A DNA stretch of 64,000 bases. Source: Ignavibacteriales bacterium. Lineage in GTDB: Bacteria; Bacteroidota; Ignavibacteria; Ignavibacteriales; Ignavibacteriaceae. The notes under the pieces were generated by a model, which was given only the letters and a program-made list of their open reading frames with translations, was not told the DNA's origin and searched no databases. Shown here in pieces: positions 37,207 to 47,361 of this stretch (position 1 is its first letter; each line of letters opens with the position of its first letter). The translations under genes were made by a program, and so were the position numbers. The DNA lies in contig JADJMD010000008.1 of assembly GCA_016709765.1 (NCBI GenBank), positions 477,731 to 541,730 of the forward strand, given 5' to 3'.

Positions 37207-39015
37207 ATGAATGTTAAAAATTTAAATAGTCTCTCTAAATTATATTTCGTTTTAATTTTTTATATACTCATTAGTGCAATATTTTTTCCAATATTATGCC
37301 AAAATAAAAATATTGCTATCGTTTCAAATCTTAACCTAAACGGAAAATTTAACCGAAATTTTTTAGATCAACTTACTTTAATGCAAAATAAAGAGGATGA
37401 TATAAATGTCGCTTTAATTTTTGTTAATACCTCAGCAATAGGAACCGTTTATGAAAAGAGCCAAGTTGACTCAGTACTTGGAGGTTTAAAGATGCCTTAT
37501 AAAATCATTACGAATGCTAACAATTTAAATAAGAGTGAAGATTTTATATTAAGTCAAGATAATAATCTTTTAATTGGAGTAAATTTATTTTCATCAAATA
37601 ATTCAATCAGTCAAATTATTAAAATTGAATCACTAAATATGGTAGCTGAAGAACAAGATTTAATTAGTTCTGATAAAGTTTATCTTTTTACAAGTAATTC
37701 TTTGAGCAGCACTCAGAACAGTACTTATCTATTAAATCAATTTAAGAACAAATATGTTTTTTCATTTTATCCAACTGAAAATAAATTTTCTGCACAAACA
37801 AATCCACTAACGGAAGTAATTGAAATTGGGATTCCACCCTCAGTAACAAACGAAGAGATAAATTTCTATCTTATAAAAGAAGAAGCAGATACAATTACGA
37901 TTTTTAAAAGAAGTGATAAAAGCGAATTATCAGAAAAATTATATTCTATTTTTTTACACGATTTAAAGAAATTAAATCTACTTATTGAAGAACAAACAAT
38001 TAATTCCTCTCTCTCTAATACTTTTGAAATAGAATTTCAGTCATCAACAACTACACAAAATATAGTATCTGATAACAGAATTTATACAATACTTGATAAT
38101 GGTTTGATCTATTTAAATGATTATAGAGGTAAAGAAAATTTTGTAACTGAAATTATTGGAAACATAAATTCTACACCTGCTCTTTATAAGGATTTAATTT
38201 TGGCGGCAACATTTGAAGGTGATCTTTATTCAATTAATTCAAACAACGGAGAGGTTTTACAGGTTGTTGGGATTGGAGAGAATATTACTTCTAATATTTC
38301 ATTATCCGAACTTGAAATCCAAAACTCAAAAAAAATTGGTGGATTGCTGGGAACAATAGAAGGAAATATTTTTTGTTACGATGCTTTTACTTTTGAGCAA
38401 CTTTGGAAAAACAACATTTCAAAATCACCAATTGTTTCTCAGCCGCTGGTGGTAAATGATAAGGTGATTTTTATAAATTCCAGTTCATCGCTCTATTGTG
38501 TTAACTTAAAATCGGGATCAATTAATTGGAAGTATGAATTTGCCGACAAACAAAATTTTCCGCAAAGTTGTTGGCCGCTAAGCGATGGAAAAAATGTTTT
38601 TGCTTTTACTCCGGATGGAAATCTTATGGCAATTGATTTGTTACTTGGCAAAAAAAACTGGTCGATTAATTTAAAAGGAAAGTTGAATCAATTTTATATC
38701 TCTTCTGATAAAGCAAAATTATTTTTGATAGATAATAAAGGGTTGCTGACAATCTTTTCTGCAAAGGATGGTAAAGAAATCGGAAAAATAGATTTTAAGA
38801 AATCTAATTTATTTTCATTTATCATTACTGAAATGCAGGATAGAACTCTTGTCGGATTCTCGGATGGCTCTTTATACTCTTTAAATTCAAAACTAACTGA
38901 GCAACAACTTATTTCATCAGATCAAATCCCAATAACCTCAATCAATGCAATCAATAATGATGAGTTTACGATAAAAAATATTTTCGGAAAGATTGCATTT
39001 TATAAAATCAAATAA
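37207..39015 (+). CDS. PQQ-like beta-propeller protein with degenerate N-terminal domain
   Basis: A 602-residue protein with an N-terminal hydrophobic segment (residues 12-32, VLIFYILISAIFFPILC), probably a signal peptide or anchor. Residues ~280-600 are PQQ-type propeller blades (IYTILDNGLIYLNDYRG; SSSLYCVNLKSGSINWKYEF; GNLMAIDLLLGKKNWSI). Residues ~35-250 do not match the propeller. Their order of elements (INVALIFVNTSAIG, MPYKIITNANNLN, VYLFTSNSLSS) resembles a calcineurin-like phosphoesterase whose metal-binding Asp/His residues are lost; this is inference. It ends 6 bases before the HAD phosphatase gene. Confidence 0.75.
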   Translation: MNVKNLNSLSKLYFVLIFYILISAIFFPILCQNKNIAIVSNLNLNGKFNRNFLDQLTLMQNKEDDINVALIFVNTSAIGTVYEKSQVDSVLGGLKMPYKIITNANNLNKSEDFILSQDNNLLIGVNLFSSNNSISQIIKIESLNMVAEEQDLISSDKVYLFTSNSLSSTQNSTYLLNQFKNKYVFSFYPTENKFSAQTNPLTEVIEIGIPPSVTNEEINFYLIKEEADTITIFKRSDKSELSEKLYSIFLHDLKKLNLLIEEQTINSSLSNTFEIEFQSSTTTQNIVSDNRIYTILDNGLIYLNDYRGKENFVTEIIGNINSTPALYKDLILAATFEGDLYSINSNNGEVLQVVGIGENITSNISLSELEIQNSKKIGGLLGTIEGNIFCYDAFTFEQLWKNNISKSPIVSQPLVVNDKVIFINSSSSLYCVNLKSGSINWKYEFADKQNFPQSCWPLSDGKNVFAFTPDGNLMAIDLLLGKKNWSINLKGKLNQFYISSDKAKLFLIDNKGLLTIFSAKDGKEIGKIDFKKSNLFSFIITEMQDRTLVGFSDGSLYSLNSKLTEQQLISSDQIPITSINAINNDEFTIKNIFGKIAFYKIK

Positions 39016-39021
39016 GGAAAA

Positions 39022-39666
39022 ATGAAATCAAGATTTAAAGGGATCATTTTTGATGTTGATGGAACATTAACATATACCAATCAACTTATTTTTAGTTCGT
39101 TCAATCACATCACAAAAAAATATCTTGGCAAAGCATATTCTGATGATGAGATAGTAGCATTATTCGGTCCAACTGAAGACGTGATACTTAAAGATATTTG
39201 TAAAGATGAATATGAAAACGCCCGTATAGATTATTATACTTACTACAAGGAAAATCATGATATAGCTCGATTGTATGATGGAATAAAAGAACTTTTGATA
39301 GATGTCCACAAATCAGACATTTTACTTTCTATCTTTACAGGAAAAGGAAGAACATCTGCATTAATAACTTTGGATGAGCTTGGGTTAACTGATTACTTTG
39401 ATATGATTGTAAGCGGTGATGATGTAGAAAATCATAAACCTTCACCAGAAGGAATAATAATGTTTTTAAACAAACATAATTTTAATCCATTAGAAGTTTT
39501 AATGATTGGTGATGCTCCTTCAGATATAATTGCCGCTAAAGAATGTGGAGTTGAAATAGCATCTGTTGTTTGGGATAGTTATGCTGAAGATGAAGTGAGA
39601 AAATTAAACAGCCAAAATATTTTTCGCACAGTTGAAGAATTAAGAGATTATATTTTCAAAACGTAA
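39022..39666 (+). CDS. HAD-family hydrolase, phosphoglycolate phosphatase-like
   Basis: A 214-residue cytosolic phosphatase of the HAD superfamily. Motif I is IIFDVDGTLT with the nucleophile aspartate, motif II is SIFTGKGR, and motif III/IV are KPSPEGI and MIGDAPSDIIAAKECG. A cap domain lies between motifs I and II (C1 type). Gph and PpaX-like enzymes have this layout; the substrate could be phosphoglycolate or a sugar phosphate. It is co-transcribed with the propeller gene and followed by a terminator. Confidence 0.92.
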   Translation: MKSRFKGIIFDVDGTLTYTNQLIFSSFNHITKKYLGKAYSDDEIVALFGPTEDVILKDICKDEYENARIDYYTYYKENHDIARLYDGIKELLIDVHKSDILLSIFTGKGRTSALITLDELGLTDYFDMIVSGDDVENHKPSPEGIIMFLNKHNFNPLEVLMIGDAPSDIIAAKECGVEIASVVWDSYAEDEVRKLNSQNIFRTVEELRDYIFKT

Positions 39667-39690
39667 AGAACGGTCTCCCAACCGTTCCTT
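39666..39690. terminator. Intrinsic terminator between HAD gene and convergent barrel gene
   Basis: AAGAACGGT / ACCGTTCCTT pair (one bulge or mismatch) around a CTCCCA loop and overlap the last base of the HAD gene. The element is shared by the convergent twelve-gene minus-strand series that ends at 39712. Confidence 0.75.
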
Positions 39691-39711
39691 AATTATTAGT
39701 CTAAAATATCC

Positions 39712-41055
39712 TTAAAATTTAAACGGATAAATAAACGAAACTCGTGGTTCAATTCTTTTCTGTGGTTCAAAAGAAATTATTTTATCATCGTTACCGCGTA
39801 TTGGTGTATAAGTCCAGCTATAAAGAATTGAAACAAGTATGTATTCAACTGGTTTGTATCCTGCCTCAGTATACAGGTAAGATCTGTCATCAAGAGTAAA
39901 AATATCCTTTTCACTTTTAATATTTATTTTATCATATCCAGCACGAATTACAAATGGGGCACCTTCTGGTTCGATAGCTGCCCTTAAATTCAGTTCCCCG
40001 CTTTCAGATTCTTTATCAAGTCTTTGATAGCTTCCGTAAACATCAAACAAGTTTAAAACGCGAACTAATAGATCACCATAGAATCCATTTCTGTTTTCAG
40101 AAATACTATTAAGTAATTGTGCTTTGCTCGTAAAAGTTGCAGTTGCTGAATCGACTTTAAATCTTTCAACTTCATAAAAAGAATTAAAGTACGCTGGAAT
40201 ATATTTCCCATTGTTAAAACGTCTTTCCAGTTTAGCATTAATCGATAGTATGGAACTTAAATTAAAATCGAACATAACCCCGGTAGCGATTCCACTGCCA
40301 AAATCTACGATCTTAGAATAATCTGCATATAGAGTAATATCTGCAAAGCTGGAGTTAAGCAATGGCAATCCTAAATCAAATCCTAAAATGCTAATAGCTC
40401 CTTTATCTTTGGATGCATTAAACTCTTTAAGGTTTTTATTATAGGTACCTTCCAAGATACCTGCATCAGAATTAAAATCTGAAACATAAGAAACACCAAC
40501 TTCAAGATTACCAATGATTGGAATATCGCCGGCTGGTGTAAATTGTAATGGACGAACATATCCTCTTAAACCAAATACTCCTGCTGGTGAAAAAGATCCC
40601 ATTATTGACTCGACACCAAATTTTCCAAAATCTATATCAGCAACTAAACCAATCCTTCTGTTATCATAGGTTGGACTGTTATTATAATGCTGCATTATAC
40701 TACCATGTCCAAGAGTGTAATAATCCAAAGCACCAACCTTTATAAATACAGGATCGTTCTTTAACCCATATCTTATATAACGAATAATACTTAGATAATC
40801 GGAAGTTTCATTAAAATTTTCTGTTCTCAACTTTCCCTCGGAATCAAAATCAAGATTCAAATCTAACCCCACTCCAATATCCGAAAAAGAAATTTCGGGT
40901 CTAAAACTTACACGATAATAAGGTTTACCATCAATCCAATTTAGTCCAAGCCCGCCATTAATAACACCCTCATCAGGTCGTGGATATTTATCCCATTGCG
41001 CAAATGATTGGGAAGATATAAATGTAAGAAAGATTAATAAATAAATCGATTTCAT
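39712..41055 (-). CDS. Outer-membrane beta-barrel protein at end of the PorU series
   Basis: A 447-residue protein with a signal peptide ending QSFAQ. It consists of alternating strands with many charged residues in loops (YYRVSFRPEISF, GVGLDLNLDFD, IRAGYDKIN) and ends in a short strand terminating with phenylalanine (PRVSFIYPFKF), the usual C-terminal BamA signal. The length suggests a barrel of 18 or more strands. It is not a PorV/PorQ (FadL-like) protein: the hallmark MGEAFTAVADD-like N terminus is missing. It is the last gene of the minus-strand run that includes porU, 65 bases downstream of the small sorting-domain protein. Function unknown. Confidence 0.75.
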   Translation of the reverse strand: MKSIYLLIFLTFISSQSFAQWDKYPRPDEGVINGGLGLNWIDGKPYYRVSFRPEISFSDIGVGLDLNLDFDSEGKLRTENFNETSDYLSIIRYIRYGLKNDPVFIKVGALDYYTLGHGSIMQHYNNSPTYDNRRIGLVADIDFGKFGVESIMGSFSPAGVFGLRGYVRPLQFTPAGDIPIIGNLEVGVSYVSDFNSDAGILEGTYNKNLKEFNASKDKGAISILGFDLGLPLLNSSFADITLYADYSKIVDFGSGIATGVMFDFNLSSILSINAKLERRFNNGKYIPAYFNSFYEVERFKVDSATATFTSKAQLLNSISENRNGFYGDLLVRVLNLFDVYGSYQRLDKESESGELNLRAAIEPEGAPFVIRAGYDKINIKSEKDIFTLDDRSYLYTEAGYKPVEYILVSILYSWTYTPIRGNDDKIISFEPQKRIEPRVSFIYPFKF

Positions 41056-41120
41056 ATTCTTCTCTATTATTTTGATTGGTAAAATTTTACTTTACTATCA
41101 CGAGTTTTTGTGTAATAATA

Positions 41121-41798
41121 TTATTTTAAAAGTAATATTTTTTTTATGAACGAATAGTTTTTAGAGTTGAATTTAACAAGATATGTTCCAGAAGAAAAAT
41201 CATCCATTTGTAGTTTATATGAATATGTTCCTGGATAAAGTTCACCACTAAAAAGCAATTTAATTTTTTGACCATTAACATTATACAATTCTAACATAAT
41301 GTAGGAAATTTGAGAAATATTAAATTGAAAGTTAGTTATAGAGTTAAAGGGATTTGGATAGTTTTGAGATAATTCAAAATCGGCTGGAATCGAAGAATTT
41401 TCGAGTTTAACACTTGAAATAAAGTTCACCGAGACAGTATCCGAGTAATCAAATGTTCCGTTGAAATCAATTTGTTTTAATCTATAATAAACTATTCCGG
41501 ATCTCTCGACAAGAGAATCTACAAAAGTATAATCTTTTGGAGAATTACTATTACCGTTACCATCAACAAATCCTATTGCCTCGAAGCTCAAACCGTTTTG
41601 CGCTCTTTGTATTTCAAAACCGTAATTGCTTACTTCAGTGGCAGTACCAAACTTTAGCAGAATTGAATCTTCATAGACTTCAGCAAAAAAGTACACAAGT
41701 TCTACAGGTAATGTAATGTCGCCTTTGCATTTTGCATTTAATGGTAATAGTAATCCCAACAGAGCAACTATCAAATATTTTGAAAATAGAATTTTCAT
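41121..41798 (-). CDS. Minimal T9SS sorting-domain protein next to porU
   Basis: A 225-residue protein with a signal peptide (MKILFSKYLIVALLGLLLP). After that it has only two parts. An Ig/FN3-like linker (VELVYFFAEV ... GFEIQRAQNG ... IVYYRLKQIDFNGTFDYSD) matches the linker of the 1073-residue cargo at 14161. The T9SS sorting domain follows (NYPNPFNSITNFQF ... SSGTYLVKFN ... KKILLLK). There is no cargo domain. It starts 5 bases after the porU stop, so the two must be co-expressed. It could be an accessory of the sortase/attachment complex, by analogy with PorZ, or a structural surface protein; this is inference. Confidence 0.85.
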   Translation of the reverse strand: MKILFSKYLIVALLGLLLPLNAKCKGDITLPVELVYFFAEVYEDSILLKFGTATEVSNYGFEIQRAQNGLSFEAIGFVDGNGNSNSPKDYTFVDSLVERSGIVYYRLKQIDFNGTFDYSDTVSVNFISSVKLENSSIPADFELSQNYPNPFNSITNFQFNISQISYIMLELYNVNGQKIKLLFSGELYPGTYSYKLQMDDFSSGTYLVKFNSKNYSFIKKILLLK

Positions 41799-41803
41799 TA
41801 GTG

Positions 41804-44800
41804 CTATTTTACTTTTGATAGCTTCTGGGTAACCTGGGAAGTCCCATCAGAATTCTTGATAATTATTTTATATAAATAAGTCCCATTTGCAATTATATCG
41901 CCGTCTTGATCCCTGCCGTTCCAGGAAATTTTATTAAAACCTACATTCAAATCAGCAAAAGTTTTTTTTATTTCTTTAATTTTTCGTCCTGCAATTGTAT
42001 AGATAGAAATTTTTAATTCTTCTGGAAGAGTTGTTAAAGTAAAAGTAAAATAAGTATCATCACTGAATGGATTTGGATAATTATACGGATTCAATATTTT
42101 GAACTCTCCTGATACCACAAACACCTTTTCAAATCCGGGATTTGAGCTAATAAGACCATTGACATCCTTTCCAAAAACTCGTAACGAATGTTCACCATCC
42201 ACTAAAGAAGTGCTAAACTTGTGTAAAGCAATTCTATTTACAGTATCATATTCAATATTAAAATCAGAATAGCTGATTAAATTATTATCAAGATATATTT
42301 GGATCGCAGTGGTATCATCTATCGGAAACCAGAGTGGATAATTAAGCTTAATCAGAATCTCAGGACTTGATGAAATATAATCTCCATCAACAATATCAAT
42401 TCCGTCAAAAGTTGCAGAAACACTCGTTTCATCCACAGAAGTTATAGTTGTATCTTTTATAACAAAAAAGGATTTGTCAAAAAGGTTATTATCTTTATAT
42501 ATTTCAACAACTCGATCTAAATAATCAATTTTTATTCTGAATTTCATATCACCATATCCATCAGTAATATTAGATGTATATATTCTGGACAGAGATAGCT
42601 TTTGCGTAGGATTCAAATTGTTTACAAGAGTATCAAGGAGAAGAATAACATTCTTATCTGATTTCACAAGTTCAAGACTGATATTAAATGAATCAGCGGG
42701 AGAATAACCAACATTATAAATATCAAAATTAATTGTAATATCTCCACCCTGATAAACAGAATCTTTATCCAGACTTACGACCTGATAATTGATTGCTAAT
42801 TCAGCTGGCAAATTATAATTAACTCCAATCGATGAAATTGACGGCGATTCTTTAAACTGATTTGCAAATAATTCGGCTTGCAGCTTAATTTTTGGGTAAA
42901 TATTCGGATCTATAAATTGAATAGATGAACTGTCATTGCTAAAAGTAAGAACATCTAAAGTGTCAATCTGGTTATTGTCCCTTATTCCTAATGGTAAAAT
43001 ATTTAATATGGCTCCATCAGGAATTGAGTCATTTAAAAATACATTCAGCCACCCAGCGCTATTTCCTATCTGTGGAAAAGTGATAGAACCTTCATCATAC
43101 ACAACAAGCTTGGAAGTATCTACAATTGCGGCTCCCTGAAAAAGTTTCTTATAAGATTCAGGTACGCTTCCAACAGGCGCGCCTTTTTTGCCTAATAAAC
43201 ACCATGATTCACGATAACGGACACTGTCAATGTACAAGCTGCCTAATGTTTCAATTGCTCGTCTGACAGGAGTACCACCGCCAAAGCCCAGTACAGTCTG
43301 CGCAGCATCATCAGAAATTGCTAGCGCTATCAATTTACCCAGTGGTAGTAAATTAACGTAATTAATTAGAGAATCTGCATTTTGAGTAATTGTATTTGGG
43401 GCGGCAAAATATTTAATATTACCTGGTTCAAGCGTAATTGAATCAATTTCTGCTGTGGCAATACCCCAAAAGAATGTGTTTGGCAGATATTCCAAAGTAT
43501 TAAAAATCATTGAGGCAAATTTACCATCATTAGAACCAGCGGATGTTATAGTAAGGTAGTTAGTATTACGACTTAATTTCCAAGATGATTCAGAGCTGTC
43601 GAATACAACATGAGTTGTATTTAAATCATTTGCATTAAAATCCTTATCAATGAACCAACTAAAATTCCTATCATTGTTTTTAAATGAATAAGTGGATGAC
43701 CAATCAGCTTGCGGAGAATTTAACCTTGCTCTATACCAGTATCTTTGATTCAAAGTCAAACTGCTCAAGGATATCTTTGAGAACAACTGACTAAATGGAT
43801 ATTGTGTTTCATTTGCATTGCTAAATTCCTGATTATCTGCCAGCGAAAAAATAAAATCTTCCGGGCCTCCCTCAATTTTATATGCAGGATTAAGAAAACG
43901 GAGAGAATCACGCATGGTAGAATAAAAATATTCAGTTTCAACAGGTCTGATTGAAGATGAATAAACCTGGAATGAATAATCTATATTATTATCATCTTCA
44001 TAAATTTCATCAACTAAATTTTCAGGATCGAGGATTATGGATAACCTATGCAATCCAACTAATCTTTCAGTGTTAACATAAAATTCCAGATTATCCGAAT
44101 AGGACGGGCATGGTATTGTATAATTGTGAACGAATAAAATTGAGTCAGAATAAAAATGGGTTATACTTATTTTAACCGAATCGGTAATCACTTTGCCCCA
44201 ATTCATAATCTTCAAATCCACCAATACAGAATCTACCAAATCAGATATACTGCTGGGTGTAATTGAAACAGCATTTTGATTGATTATAAAATTAGGTTTT
44301 TGAGGCACTGCAAATTTTAGTATAGGATCTGTAAAGAGAACATTACAGTAACTAAAGACTCTGTTAACCGTATTATAACCATACAAATTAAATTGGTCAA
44401 TTTTTGCCAATACGTGTGCCTTGCTGATGGTAAAGACAGAATCAATCAATATCCGTTTATAAAATAAACCTGGAAAGCGTAATGAAGTTGAAAAGAAACC
44501 CAAACTCGAATTTCCGAGATACCCGATTGCCTGTCCATAAGAAGATTGAGCCACAAACAACTCACCAAACGCATCTACATCCGGCTCAGCAAATTTACCG
44601 GTTGAACAACCGAAATCTGAAATAAGTGGATATCGATCAGGGAATGCATTTTGAATATATTCAACTTCTGTAACTCCATTGTCCCATGTTCTTGTTCCGC
44701 TATGTCCTATATAGGAAATAAAAATACCGCTGCTGTCAACTGCATTATTATATTCCTGTAAAGTGTAAGGACCAAAATTAGTAGGTGGATTAATTGTTTT

Positions 44801-47293
44801 ATAAAAATGAATACTTTTCCCAGCTACGGGATTGGGTTTGATCAAATTATTATTCAAAGAATCGTTGGCTGCTTTTATCTGTGCAAGCTCGGATGGTTTT
44901 GTTGGATCACCTCCGCTATAAAATGTGTAACGTTTGTTCCAGTCATCAGATCTTCGTGTTAAATAAATTGAATGCTTATTAAGGTATGATAATACTTCAA
45001 CATTGGTATTTGCCGGAAATCTTCCAACATACATCTGCGGAATGTCAAGATTTGTGGAATCCCATGTCGTATACCAGATATCGCTGACTGGATAACCGTA
45101 AGAAGGAACAAGGTTTTTCTTTCTTGGTGACGGCGCAGGGCTCCAAATATCTTTATAATCATAGTTTGCATCACCTATCAAATTCAGATAAGATGGTGCT
45201 GGAGCGGTCCAGTTCTGATTAGCATAGTATAAAAATCCTTTTATGCTCTCTGCCCAATTTTGTCCGAATGCAAACTCATCATAAATATCATCAATATAAA
45301 TCAATTGAGTGCGTAAGTTATAATTATCAAAGATAAATTGCCTGTATTGTTCTGCTGAATTCATTAATAATTTATTTGAAACAATTATGTAATCAGCACC
45401 TCGAGAAACATCTCTCAAGTTCACAAAGGTTTTAGAATATTTAAATGTCGGTGAGAGAATATAATCTGATTTTGTTATTATGAATTTATCACCACCTTTA
45501 ACGGAATCTGAAAAAACAAGATTTCCACCAGAATAATTAAATTCAGTAATTTTTTTCGGATTAGAAGAAATTTTATAAAGAATAATCAGTGAATCCGAAG
45601 CAAGAAGATTCGTTATTCTGATATTTCTCAGGTCATAAGAAACAGAATCAGGTATATAAAATATCAGAGAATCATTCTGTGATTTTAATTCACGGTAATA
45701 GTTAATATCAACCCAGTCTATTAACGAACGATGAAAAGTTCCGTCAGATGGCAATCCAAAAACCCTGTATGTGTTGTTGCCCGTTATAAGTTGAGATGAA
45801 TTAAAGAATGTAGTAAAGTTCACCGTCTGACGGTAATCAAAGGTAATAGTATCCTGTGGTATTGTTGAATTTAGACTTGACCCATGCTTGTGGGCGTTGG
45901 TTATTGCATCGCCTGCATTACTAATAAGTCGAGTAGTAATTTTAACTGGAGTATTTGGTATAAAATCAGATGCATTAAAAATAAAAGATTGACTTCCAGT
46001 GTTTCCAATTGTTAGCCAGGTAAAAACTTTATGTTCCTGCCAAAAAGGAAGTTGAGTTCTCGGATCCTCGGCATCATAGTACCATAGTCTGACATCTTTT
46101 TCAAAGTGTTGAGTTGAATAATAACTTTTTAAAGTATCTGCAGTTATAATCTGGGGGCTCGGAATATTAATGATCCGTAATCCATCTTCGCCGCCAAAAG
46201 TTAACCAAACCATCGATGTATCAGAGTATCTATCCATATAATTAATATAATCCTGACCAGTGTTTACAATATTTTTATAATCGGATGGACCATAATTTTT
46301 CTCGCACCAAAATTCAATATAATCGTTTTCATCAAATGATAAATCGTCTTCGCCTTTTATATAAAGTGGAAGCTGCTCACCTTTTCGGAATATTTTGATT
46401 GATTTTGGGTTGAGAGATGAGGGCGAAATACCATAGCTAAATAAGTCGTAGTAAGTTATTCGATAAATCCCATCCCTAACAACACCCAATTTGTAGTGAA
46501 TTTTAGAATAATCAATCCACGAGTCTGTGGAATTCTGAATTGAGGTAGGTTTATCTTTACTCCTGAAATTTAGTGATGAATTAAAATTAATTATTATATC
46601 TGCCAGACCTTTATCAAAATCTCCAAGCTGACTACTGATAACATTAAATGGTTTAATATTATTAAAACTAATCTCGATTTCTGCAGATTCAAGTATAGTT
46701 ACAGATTTGCTTTTCCAATAAAACTGAACTGGGTTGATTTTTATTATTGCACAATAAAAATCTCTAATCCATACATAATCAAGAATTTCAATCTGCTTCG
46801 ATGGAAAAGCATCTGAGATTAAATATAAATCTGATATTCCGCTTTCTCTGTATCCAACTAATGAATCTTTATCCAGATAAACTACTGGATTAAAGTTAAG
46901 TGTCACATTAGAAATTGAAGTTTCTTTTTTCTCTTTTAGATTTACCATAACAGTAGCATTGGGTGGAATAGCTACAATAATAGTTTTTGAAGGCAAAATC
47001 GGTTTTCCCGGCGAACTTTCATCTAACCCGGCACTATAGTCAATTACTCGTTTTCCATTTGCATTTTTGATTAGACCAGATTGATTTGTTTGCAACAAAA
47101 CTGATAGCGAGGATTGATCTTGCTTAGTAACATTAACAAGAATATCCTGAGAGAACAAAGATGAACTGAAGATTAGCATAAAAAAAATAAATGCTAACGA
47201 AAATTTAGTAAACATTGTACTGGATATTTTATCCAAGCTTAATTTGGACAGTTGTTGACTTGTCCCAAATTTCAGCGCTGTGATTTGTTTCAT
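41804..47293 (-). CDS. porU: PorU-type T9SS sortase (C25 gingipain-like peptidase)
   Basis: This 1829-residue protein is an outer-membrane-surface enzyme that removes sorting domains and attaches T9SS cargo. The C25 catalytic core lies at ~640-1000. H864 is in YIGHSGTR and C896 is in SDFGCSTGKF, 32 residues apart as in gingipains. An N-terminal propeptide-like region (~50-270) precedes it. Ig-like domains and a FlgD-like C-terminal module (NYPNPFSDDTYFTF ... GRDQDGDIIANGTYLYKI) follow. The first ATG (47293) gives 26 residues before the signal sequence. The ATG at 47215 (MFTKFSLAFIFFMLIFSS) is an equally possible start. It lies in a long same-strand series with surface-glycan genes. The core T9SS genes (sov, porL/M/N) are not in the window. 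Confidence 0.92.
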   Translation of the reverse strand: MKQITALKFGTSQQLSKLSLDKISSTMFTKFSLAFIFFMLIFSSSLFSQDILVNVTKQDQSSLSVLLQTNQSGLIKNANGKRVIDYSAGLDESSPGKPILPSKTIIVAIPPNATVMVNLKEKKETSISNVTLNFNPVVYLDKDSLVGYRESGISDLYLISDAFPSKQIEILDYVWIRDFYCAIIKINPVQFYWKSKSVTILESAEIEISFNNIKPFNVISSQLGDFDKGLADIIINFNSSLNFRSKDKPTSIQNSTDSWIDYSKIHYKLGVVRDGIYRITYYDLFSYGISPSSLNPKSIKIFRKGEQLPLYIKGEDDLSFDENDYIEFWCEKNYGPSDYKNIVNTGQDYINYMDRYSDTSMVWLTFGGEDGLRIINIPSPQIITADTLKSYYSTQHFEKDVRLWYYDAEDPRTQLPFWQEHKVFTWLTIGNTGSQSFIFNASDFIPNTPVKITTRLISNAGDAITNAHKHGSSLNSTIPQDTITFDYRQTVNFTTFFNSSQLITGNNTYRVFGLPSDGTFHRSLIDWVDINYYRELKSQNDSLIFYIPDSVSYDLRNIRITNLLASDSLIILYKISSNPKKITEFNYSGGNLVFSDSVKGGDKFIITKSDYILSPTFKYSKTFVNLRDVSRGADYIIVSNKLLMNSAEQYRQFIFDNYNLRTQLIYIDDIYDEFAFGQNWAESIKGFLYYANQNWTAPAPSYLNLIGDANYDYKDIWSPAPSPRKKNLVPSYGYPVSDIWYTTWDSTNLDIPQMYVGRFPANTNVEVLSYLNKHSIYLTRRSDDWNKRYTFYSGGDPTKPSELAQIKAANDSLNNNLIKPNPVAGKSIHFYKTINPPTNFGPYTLQEYNNAVDSSGIFISYIGHSGTRTWDNGVTEVEYIQNAFPDRYPLISDFGCSTGKFAEPDVDAFGELFVAQSSYGQAIGYLGNSSLGFFSTSLRFPGLFYKRILIDSVFTISKAHVLAKIDQFNLYGYNTVNRVFSYCNVLFTDPILKFAVPQKPNFIINQNAVSITPSSISDLVDSVLVDLKIMNWGKVITDSVKISITHFYSDSILFVHNYTIPCPSYSDNLEFYVNTERLVGLHRLSIILDPENLVDEIYEDDNNIDYSFQVYSSSIRPVETEYFYSTMRDSLRFLNPAYKIEGGPEDFIFSLADNQEFSNANETQYPFSQLFSKISLSSLTLNQRYWYRARLNSPQADWSSTYSFKNNDRNFSWFIDKDFNANDLNTTHVVFDSSESSWKLSRNTNYLTITSAGSNDGKFASMIFNTLEYLPNTFFWGIATAEIDSITLEPGNIKYFAAPNTITQNADSLINYVNLLPLGKLIALAISDDAAQTVLGFGGGTPVRRAIETLGSLYIDSVRYRESWCLLGKKGAPVGSVPESYKKLFQGAAIVDTSKLVVYDEGSITFPQIGNSAGWLNVFLNDSIPDGAILNILPLGIRDNNQIDTLDVLTFSNDSSSIQFIDPNIYPKIKLQAELFANQFKESPSISSIGVNYNLPAELAINYQVVSLDKDSVYQGGDITINFDIYNVGYSPADSFNISLELVKSDKNVILLLDTLVNNLNPTQKLSLSRIYTSNITDGYGDMKFRIKIDYLDRVVEIYKDNNLFDKSFFVIKDTTITSVDETSVSATFDGIDIVDGDYISSSPEILIKLNYPLWFPIDDTTAIQIYLDNNLISYSDFNIEYDTVNRIALHKFSTSLVDGEHSLRVFGKDVNGLISSNPGFEKVFVVSGEFKILNPYNYPNPFSDDTYFTFTLTTLPEELKISIYTIAGRKIKEIKKTFADLNVGFNKISWNGRDQDGDIIANGTYLYKIIIKNSDGTSQVTQKLSKVK

Positions 47294-47361
47294 ATCAATT
47301 TATTTTTGATAATTTAGTACCCTAATGATAATAAAAATACCTGATTATTGCTCTGTTATTT

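Noticed and set aside
39712..41055. PorV/PorQ-type T9SS outer-membrane protein
   Set aside because: It lacks the FadL-like N-terminal signature of that family, despite lying next to porU.
47294..47361. Terminator between the glycan genes and porU
   Set aside because: Only a short A/T-only inverted repeat is present, with no GC stem.
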